Positions 58,432 through 64,000 of a DNA stretch of 64,000 nucleotides are shown here, piece by piece (the first letter of the stretch is position 1; the number at the start of each line of letters is the position of its first letter). The notes beneath the pieces are model-generated. The model was not told where the DNA came from. It did no database searches and was given only the letters and a program-made list of their open reading frames with translations. Source of the DNA: Streptococcus sp. 29887 (lineage in GTDB: Bacteria; Bacillota; Bacilli; Lactobacillales; Streptococcaceae); NCBI RefSeq assembly GCF_032595075.1, contig NZ_CP118735.1:276001-340000 (forward strand), in the 5' to 3' direction. Position numbers and translations under genes: made by a program.

Positions 58432-59715
58432 ATGTCTGTATCATTTGAAGCAAAAGAAACAAACCGTGGCGTATTGACCTTCACAATTGGTCAAGATGCC
58501 ATCAAACCAGAATTGGATCGCGTTTTCAACAAAGTTAAGAAAGATATCAATCTTCCAGGTTTCCGTAAAGGTCACTTGCCACGTGCCGTATTTAACCAAA
58601 AATTTGGTGAAGAAGCACTTTATCAAGATGTTGTAAATGCATTGTTACCAGCAGCTTATGAAGCAGCGGTTGCAGAAGCTGGTCTTGAAGTGGTTGCACA
58701 ACCAAAAATCGACGTTGTGTCTATGGAAAAAGGTCAAGACTGGACAATCACTGCTGAAGTTGTGACAAAACCTGAAGTAAAATTGGGTGACTACAAAAAC
58801 TTGGCAGTTTCAGTAGAAGCTACTAAAGAAGTAACAGATGAAGAAGTTGATGCAAAAATCGAGCGTGAGCGCAACAACTTGGCTGAATTGGTTATCAAAG
58901 AAGGTCCAGCAGCTGAAGGCGACACAGTTGTTATCGACTTTGTAGGTTCAATCGACGGCGTTGAATTTGACGGCGGTAAAGGTGAGAACTTCTCACTTGG
59001 ACTTGGTTCAGGTCAATTCATCCCAGGTTTTGAAGCACAATTGGTAGGTCACGCAGCTGGTGAGGAAGTAAACGTTGAAGTGACTTTCCCAGAAGACTAC
59101 CAAGCAGCAGACCTTGCTGGTAAACCAGCCCTCTTCGTAACAAAAATCCACGAAGTAAAAGCAAAAGAAGTTCCAGCCTTGGATGACGAATTGGCAAAAG
59201 ACATCGACGAAGAAGTAGAAACACTTGATGAGTTGAAAGCTAAATACCGCAAAGAATTGGAAGCAGCAAAAGAAGTTGCCTTTGACGATGCAGTTGAATC
59301 AGCAGCTCTTGAATTGGCTGTAGAAAACGCTGAGATCGTTGAATTGCCAGAAGAAATGATCCACGAAGAAGTTCACCGTGCAATCAATGAATTCTTGGGT
59401 GGTATGCAACAACAAGGTATCTCACCAGACATGTACTTCCAAATCACTGGTACAACTCGTGAAGACTTGCATAAGCAATACGAAGCAGATGCTGAAAAAC
59501 GTACGAAGACTAACTTGGTTGTTGAAGCAGTAGCGAAAGCAGAAGGCTTTGAAGCAACTGATGCTGAAATCGAGAAAGAAATCGAAGACTTGGCAGCTAC
59601 TTACCGTATGGAAGTGGCACAAGTTCGTAGCTTGCTTTCACCAGAAATGCTTAAACACGACATCGCTGTGAAGAAAGCTGTAGAAGTGATTACAAGCACT
59701 GCAACTGTAAAATAA
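58432..59715 (+). CDS. tig: Trigger factor (ribosome-associated chaperone)
   Basis: A 427-aa peptidyl-prolyl isomerase and chaperone at the ribosome exit tunnel. The N-terminal domain holds the ribosome-binding loop GFRKGHLP; the FKBP-type domain (about residues 150-245) includes [38 protein letters not shown], and the rest forms the C-terminal chaperone arms. AAGGAG is before the ATG. Its terminator has been split by an IS1182-family element that starts 36 bp after the stop codon. Confidence 0.97.
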   Translation: MSVSFEAKETNRGVLTFTIGQDAIKPELDRVFNKVKKDINLPGFRKGHLPRAVFNQKFGEEALYQDVVNALLPAAYEAAVAEAGLEVVAQPKIDVVSMEKGQDWTITAEVVTKPEVKLGDYKNLAVSVEATKEVTDEEVDAKIERERNNLAELVIKEGPAAEGDTVVIDFVGSIDGVEFDGGKGENFSLGLGSGQFIPGFEAQLVGHAAGEEVNVEVTFPEDYQAADLAGKPALFVTKIHEVKAKEVPALDDELAKDIDEEVETLDELKAKYRKELEAAKEVAFDDAVESAALELAVENAEIVELPEEMIHEEVHRAINEFLGGMQQQGISPDMYFQITGTTREDLHKQYEADAEKRTKTNLVVEAVAKAEGFEATDAEIEKEIEDLAATYRMEVAQVRSLLSPEMLKHDIAVKKAVEVITSTATVK

Positions 59716-61193
59716 TATAGTGAAAATTGGAAACTCGACTTAGTCGGGTTCAGAATGAAGACAAACATCTCGCTTGATGTTTGTCTTTTTCTGTTTATTG
59801 GTCTGATAGTCCGTCTTTTTGCCAGAATAGTGGCTATTTGGACAAAATAAAAAGGCTTCCCTGCCCTCATTTTTACCAATTTCTTGAGATTTAAACACGC
59901 CAAAGTCAGTCCAACCTTATCCTCCATTTTGGACTTGCCTTTCTCTCTTGTGTAACGAAGATTGTGGTACTCTTTGGCTGTCCCAAAGAGGCGTTCAATG
60001 GTTTCTTTCCGCTTCTGGTAGAGCTCCTTCATACCTTTCCTGTGCCGAATCTCTTCACAGCTTTCTAAAGCCTCTTTCCAAATGTGTCGAGTTACCACTT
60101 TCTGCTTATTCTTGCTTTCTGTACAAATTGATAGAAGTGGACAAGTAGCACAGATAGCTGAGTCACTCTTATATTCCCGATAACCTTCTCTGGTTGTAGT
60201 GCGATAGGTTAAGACCTGATTCTCAGGACAGATATAACAGTCATAGTATTCATCATAGACAAAATCCTTCGAGCGTAGTTTCCCTTTCTTTCCTTTCGGT
60301 CGTGTATACGGAAAGACTGGAGTAATCTCTTGTTCTAGGAGGAAGCGAGCGATACTTGGGGTCTTATAGCCAGAATCGGCAACGAGAAAGCTAGGCTGAA
60401 AGGGTTGGAGTTTAGCGAAGAGTACAGGAAAGGCCTGGCTGTCATGGACATTGCCAGCCTCCACGCTATAAGCCAGAGCCCAACCATGCTTGTCACAAGC
60501 AACCTGAGCTGTATAAGCAAATACTTCCTTATGGTCCCCTTTATGAAACCAGCCACTTTCAGGGTCAGTTGTAGAAATTTTCTTAGCGATGGGTCCCTCC
60601 TCTTTTGCGGGCCCTAGCGGCTTTTTTGCATGCTTTTCTCTATCCCTGTTAATTTCAATCTCTAGCTGGTCACTCATAAACTTGGCTTGCTTTTCAATTT
60701 CACGATTGATGAATTTACGATTATTCGCCGCAGCCTTGATATGGGTACCGTCAATGAAAATTTCTGTTGGATCTATGAAGCCTGCATTGACGCAGAGACC
60801 TAAGATATGGGTGAAAATGCCTTCAATAACTTGTCTATCTTGAAAACGACGGACATAGTTCTTTCCGTAGGTAGTGAAATGAGGCACCTTATCATCCAGT
60901 CGAAGACCAAGAAACCAACGGTAGGCAGTGTTGACTTCGATTTCCTTAATGGTTTGACGCATGGAACGAATGCCGAAGAGACACTGAAGGATTGGAATTT
61001 TAATGAGCAGAATAGGGTCAAGACTAGGACGCCCTGTATCATCGCTATAGCTATCTGCGACTAAGTCATAGATAAAGGAGAAGTCAATAGCTTCCTCTAT
61101 TTGACGAAGGAGATGATCTTGAGGAACAAGGTCATCTAAACTGTAGAAACCAAATTGACCGCGATTGTAGTCTGGATTTTCTTTGTGTAACAT
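59601..61193 (-). CDS. IS1182-family transposase, frame open beyond the IS end
   Basis: A 530-codon frame. Codons 1-481 lie within the IS and encode a DDE transposase: [36 protein letters not shown] with the first Asp, [17 protein letters not shown] with the second, and [17 protein letters not shown] region with Glu, here [22 protein letters not shown]. No stop codon occurs before the IS end, so the frame continues 49 residues into the terminator and antisense to tig. The natural protein end thus depends on the insertion site; the tail has no family meaning. Confidence 0.85.
   Translation of the reverse strand: MLHKENPDYNRGQFGFYSLDDLVPQDHLLRQIEEAIDFSFIYDLVADSYSDDTGRPSLDPILLIKIPILQCLFGIRSMRQTIKEIEVNTAYRWFLGLRLDDKVPHFTTYGKNYVRRFQDRQVIEGIFTHILGLCVNAGFIDPTEIFIDGTHIKAAANNRKFINREIEKQAKFMSDQLEIEINRDREKHAKKPLGPAKEEGPIAKKISTTDPESGWFHKGDHKEVFAYTAQVACDKHGWALAYSVEAGNVHDSQAFPVLFAKLQPFQPSFLVADSGYKTPSIARFLLEQEITPVFPYTRPKGKKGKLRSKDFVYDEYYDCYICPENQVLTYRTTTREGYREYKSDSAICATCPLLSICTESKNKQKVVTRHIWKEALESCEEIRHRKGMKELYQKRKETIERLFGTAKEYHNLRYTREKGKSKMEDKVGLTLACLNLKKLVKMRAGKPFYFVQIATILAKRRTIRPINRKRQTSSEMFVFILNPTKSSFQFSLYYFTVAVLVITSTAFFTAMSCLSISGESKLRTCATSIR
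59732..59750 (+). repeat. Left copy of a 19-bp target duplication (tig terminator hairpin)
   Basis: AACTCGACTTAGTCGGGTT is a hairpin by itself (ACTCGACT/AGTCGGGT) and is repeated exactly at 61301-61319 on the other side of the IS. Confidence 0.9.
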
Positions 61194-61300
61194 AGCGATT
61201 CTCCCTCTGCTTATTAGCTAGTATTCCTATCTCTATTATACTACTTTACATATGAAAAAGCCGTTAGAAATATAATTCTAACGACTTTGTCTTCATTCTG
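59751..61300 (-). mobile_element. IS1182-family insertion sequence
   Basis: A 1550-bp element with 15-bp terminal inverted repeats: CAGAATGAAGACAAA at the left end (59751-59765) and its exact reverse complement at the right end (61286-61300). It is flanked by a 19-bp direct repeat that is the tig terminator. Its left end carries a GACAAACATC/GATGTTTGTC hairpin followed by T, and its right end a CGTTAGAA/TTCTAACG hairpin. Confidence 0.92.
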
Positions 61301-61324
61301 AACTCGACTTAGTCGGGTTTTCTT
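61301..61324 (+). terminator. Right copy of the tig terminator (target duplication)
   Basis: AACTCGACTTAGTCGGGTT (61301-61319) followed by TTCTTTTT. It is the second copy of the 19-bp repeat and keeps the T tail of the original terminator, which the left copy has lost. Confidence 0.8.
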
Positions 61325-61364
61325 TTTGTTTTTTGATAAATTAGTATATATTTTTTAAAAATAC

Positions 61365-61406
61365 TTGACTGGTTAATTATTTTGTGATATAAACTTAACT
61401 GGTTAA
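61365..61406 (+). promoter_or_regulatory. lmb promoter with two AdcR boxes
   Basis: TTGACT (61365-61370), 17 bp, TATAAA (61388-61393). TTGACTGGTTAA (61365-61376) and TTAACTGGTTAA (61395-61406) match the AdcR zinc box TTAACYRGTTAA, the second perfectly. The first overlaps the -35 and the second follows the -10, so zinc-bound AdcR should repress. Confidence 0.85.
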
Positions 61407-61430
61407 TGTTTTTTGTGAAAAGGAGGAAAT

Positions 61431-62351
61431 ATGCTAAAGAAAATACTTAGAGCCTGTCTTTCTGTTCTAGCTGGTTTGTGCTTGATGGCTTGCTCGGTTC
61501 AGAAAGAGGCTAGTCAGGTTCAGTCAGGAATGCGGATTGTGACATCATTTTACCCTATTTATTCATTGGTTAAGGAAGTATCGGGAGATAAGAATGATGT
61601 TCGGATGATTGGTTCGCGTTCGGGAATTCATTCATACGAACCATCAGCGGCAGATATACGAGCCATTTACGATGCAGATGTCTTTATTTATCACTCAAGG
61701 ATTTTAGAGTCATGGGCAGGGCGCTTGGATCCGAATTTACAGGATTCGTCCGTCAAGGTCTTAGAAGCATCTACAAGCCTGCCTTTGTTAAAAGTTCCTG
61801 GTCTAGAAGATATGGAAGTTGGTCAGGGGATTGATGAGGCTAGTTTGTATGATCCCCACACCTGGCTGGATCCGGTCTTGGTCGGACAGGAAGCCCTTGA
61901 AATTGGGGAACTTTTGGCAGAGAGTGATCCTGAAAATGCGGATTATTATCGGGAAAATGCTAAGGCTTTGGATGAGAATGCCAAAAAGTTGGCGGACAAA
62001 TATATTCCAATCTTTGCTAAGGCCAGTTCAAAAACCTTCGTGACCCAACACACTGCCTTTTCCTATACTGCCCAGAGGTTTGGATTGAAGCAGTTGGGGA
62101 TAGCAGGGGTATCTGAGGAAGAACCTAGCCCAAGGCAGTTGGCAGAGATTAAAGAGTTTGTCGACACTTACAGGGTACAAACGATTTTTACCGAAAAGGG
62201 AACGTCGGATAAATTGGCTAAGGCTCTGGCAACTTCGACAGGTGTGGACTTGAAGGTCTTGGATCCTCTGGAGGCAGATCCAGAAAATAACTTGACCTAT
62301 TTAGAAAACTTAGAGCAGGTTTTAGAAACTCTTGCTCAAGAATTGAAATAA
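61431..62351 (+). CDS. lmb: Zinc-binding lipoprotein, Lmb/AdcAII type
   Basis: A 306-aa ABC-importer substrate-binding lipoprotein. The signal peptide ends in the lipobox LMACS (Cys about 21). Zinc ligands are expected in GIHSYEPS, DPHTWLDP and TQHTAFSY (His) and FTEKGTSD (Glu), matching AdcAII and the laminin-binding Lmb. It probably passes zinc to AdcCB with help from histidine-triad proteins, the first of which is encoded 20 bp downstream. The double AdcR box supports induction in zinc shortage. Confidence 0.9.
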   Translation: MLKKILRACLSVLAGLCLMACSVQKEASQVQSGMRIVTSFYPIYSLVKEVSGDKNDVRMIGSRSGIHSYEPSAADIRAIYDADVFIYHSRILESWAGRLDPNLQDSSVKVLEASTSLPLLKVPGLEDMEVGQGIDEASLYDPHTWLDPVLVGQEALEIGELLAESDPENADYYRENAKALDENAKKLADKYIPIFAKASSKTFVTQHTAFSYTAQRFGLKQLGIAGVSEEEPSPRQLAEIKEFVDTYRVQTIFTEKGTSDKLAKALATSTGVDLKVLDPLEADPENNLTYLENLEQVLETLAQELK

Positions 62352-62371
62352 TCATTGATAGAGGAGATAAA

Positions 62372-64000
62372 ATGAAGAAGAAAGCTCTTGTTGGTTCGGT
62401 AGCAGCCCTTGTTTTGGGGATGAGTGTGTGTAGCTACCAGTTGGGTCGTTATCAGGCGACAGAAGAACAAAAAAATCGAGTGTCCTATATTGAAGATAGT
62501 CAAAAGGAACAGTCATTGGTTGCGGAGCAATTAACTCCGGAACAGGTTTCGGCAAAGGAAAATATTGATGCTGAGCAGATTGTTGTCAAAATTACTGACC
62601 AAGGCTATGTGACATCTCACGGAGATCATTTCCATTATTACAATGGCAAGGTGCCTTTCGATGCAATCTTTAGTGAAGAATTGGTCATGAAGGATCCGAA
62701 TTATGTCCTTCAAGATAGTCACATTATCAATGAGGTTCAAGATGGCTATGTTATCAAGGTAGATGGGAAATATTACCTTTACTTGAAAGATGTCAAACAG
62801 CAGAAAAATGTTCGGAGCAAGGAAGAGGTTGAACGACAGAAAGGGATTACATCGGCTGATAGCAAGCGACAGGCGACAGGTTCTAGCCATTCAGATGGTC
62901 CCTACAAGACTGACGATGGTTATGTCTTTAATCCGACAGATGTCATTGAAGATACCGGTGATGGCTTTATTGTTCCCCATGGGGACCATTTCCATTTCAT
63001 TCCGAAAAAAGATCTTTCAGCAACAGAGTTAAAAGCTGCTCAGGATTACTGGAATAAAAAGTCTGGGAACCAGTCAGGTGCTGGAAGTCATTATGGAAAT
63101 CACACCCAGAAAGTTCGGCAGGAAACTCCTGTTTCAGTACAGGGTCAAGATTTGGCTAGCTTGTTGGCTCAGCTGGATGCGACACCTTTATCCCAACGTC
63201 ATGTGGAAGCAGATGGCCTGGTCTTTGATCCACGAACCATAACTAAGAAAACTGCGACAGGTGTTGTTGTTCCCCATGGAGATCACCATCATTTCATCCC
63301 TTATAACCAGATGTCAGCCTTGGAAGAGAAGATTACTCGGATGATTGGTGTAGGTGTTTCGGTTTCATATGCATCGGTTTCGGAAGATAGACCGACAGAA
63401 ACGGCTGGTCCAGTGACGTTTCCTAGTTCGTCAGTGGCTAGTCCAATCAGTCCTGTTCAATCTTCCCAGCCTACTCTTGCATCTCATGCTACTGAACCTG
63501 CTAATTCAAGTCTATTAAGCCAACCAAGTCTTCCTGTTGATCTCGTAAAACCTAGTCAACCTAGGGAGAAAGTTCATTCCTATATGGGACGGCCAATTTC
63601 TATCTATGGTAAGGGATTGGATGGCAAGGCCTACTTTACAAGTGATGGCTACGTTTTTAGCAAAGAATCCATAACATCAGTTGATGAGCATGGCTTGATT
63701 GCTAGTCATGGGGACCATTTCCATTATGTTGGTCTTGGTGAATTGGAAGACTTTGAAATCAGGCAAGTGGAAGAGTGGGTGAGAGAGCAAACAGGTGCTC
63801 CGGTATTATCGACAAAACCAATACATAATCTAATTATTGATAGTCCACTACCATCTCAACCGACAAGTCCATTAGAAACGGATAAGCCCAAGGAAAATCA
63901 AGTGTTTGCTCCGTCTGGCAGTATAGTTTCAGCAGGAATGGAGTCTGTGGAAACAGAAAAGCCTACGGTTGAAACAAGCACAGCCTTAGAAGAGAATCGT
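62372..64000 (+). CDS. Histidine-triad (Pht/Htp) surface protein, partial
   Basis: 543 codons are seen before the frame runs off the window. The start KKKALVGSVAALVLGMSVCSYQLGRYQA is a signal sequence. Four HxxHxH motifs occur: HGDHFH at about residue 83, HGDHFH at 203, HGDHHH at 302, HGDHFH at 446, each within a repeat that begins with a GYV/GxVxxHGDH pattern. Spacer regions near 350-420 and after 470 are Ser/Pro/Thr-rich. Pht proteins bind zinc, interact with AdcAII-type lipoproteins, and may recruit factor H. AGGAGAT precedes the ATG. Transcribed with lmb. Confidence 0.92.
   Translation, partial: MKKKALVGSVAALVLGMSVCSYQLGRYQATEEQKNRVSYIEDSQKEQSLVAEQLTPEQVSAKENIDAEQIVVKITDQGYVTSHGDHFHYYNGKVPFDAIFSEELVMKDPNYVLQDSHIINEVQDGYVIKVDGKYYLYLKDVKQQKNVRSKEEVERQKGITSADSKRQATGSSHSDGPYKTDDGYVFNPTDVIEDTGDGFIVPHGDHFHFIPKKDLSATELKAAQDYWNKKSGNQSGAGSHYGNHTQKVRQETPVSVQGQDLASLLAQLDATPLSQRHVEADGLVFDPRTITKKTATGVVVPHGDHHHFIPYNQMSALEEKITRMIGVGVSVSYASVSEDRPTETAGPVTFPSSSVASPISPVQSSQPTLASHATEPANSSLLSQPSLPVDLVKPSQPREKVHSYMGRPISIYGKGLDGKAYFTSDGYVFSKESITSVDEHGLIASHGDHFHYVGLGELEDFEIRQVEEWVREQTGAPVLSTKPIHNLIIDSPLPSQPTSPLETDKPKENQVFAPSGSIVSAGMESVETEKPTVETSTALEENR

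Noticed and set aside
59601..59750. Treating the last 49 residues of the transposase frame as a functional domain
   Set aside because: They are encoded outside the IS, antisense to tig and its terminator, so they are a by-product of the insertion site.

Overview
The window is a low-GC Firmicutes chromosome segment that looks like Streptococcus, most probably Streptococcus suis or a close relative. The reasons are the gene order pnp-cysE-cysS-mrnC, a lone msmK ATPase, rplM-rpsI behind an L13 leader, a perR/pmtA pair with PerR boxes, tig, and an AdcR-controlled lmb-like zinc lipoprotein followed by a histidine-triad surface protein. The species call is inference; no rRNA or typing gene is present.

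Layout. 1-12.6 kb is core chromosome: cysteine and tRNA-Cys supply (cysE, cysS), mini-RNase III, a PucR-like regulator with msmK, rlmB, a YacP-type NYN protein, DegV, and rplM-rpsI. From 12.575 to 40.822 kb two integrative elements lie head to tail at the 3' end of rpsI. They are bounded by three copies of the 15-bp core TTCTCAAAACGTTAA (12560, 28111, 40808); the middle copy sits in a 51-bp synonymous duplicate of the rpsI 3' end. Element 1 (about 15.5 kb) carries an integrase, an excisionase-like HTH protein, a replication-initiator-like protein, an OB-fold protein, a second and unusual tyrosine recombinase, and a defence cargo. The cargo is a restriction-modification-like pair in which the methyltransferase motifs are split over two proteins (the large one also has GIY-YIG-like and helicase domains), then an AbiF/Abi_2-type HEPN protein followed by a small structured RNA with its own promoter and terminator. 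An ISL3-family IS lies between rpsI and its integrase. Element 2 (about 12.7 kb) carries its own integrase and Xis, a hairpin-rich region, the complete tagatose-6-phosphate lactose operon (lacR, lacABCD, lacT-lacFE, lacG, lacX) and an AbiU2-like HEPN protein. No conjugation genes are visible in either element. Just beyond the third core is a remnant of another integrase.

41-48 kb returns to chromosome: the pmtA metal-efflux ATPase and perR, truA, a ThiD/PdxK-type kinase with an ECF S component, a TIGR01440-family protein, and an IS110-family element whose upstream non-coding end could encode a bridge RNA. 48-58.3 kb holds oxidoreductases and hydrolases controlled by two Rrf2 regulators and a TetR regulator, with a recurring palindromic operator. 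58.4-64 kb has tig, an IS1182-family element inserted in the tig terminator (duplicating it), and the zinc-regulated lmb plus the start of a histidine-triad gene that runs off the window.

Functional themes are sequential insertion at rpsI, horizontally acquired lactose use, clustered anti-phage functions (R-M-like, AbiF-like, AbiU2-like), and metal and redox responses under PerR, AdcR and Rrf2. All family assignments come from reading translations and motifs by eye; no database search was run.
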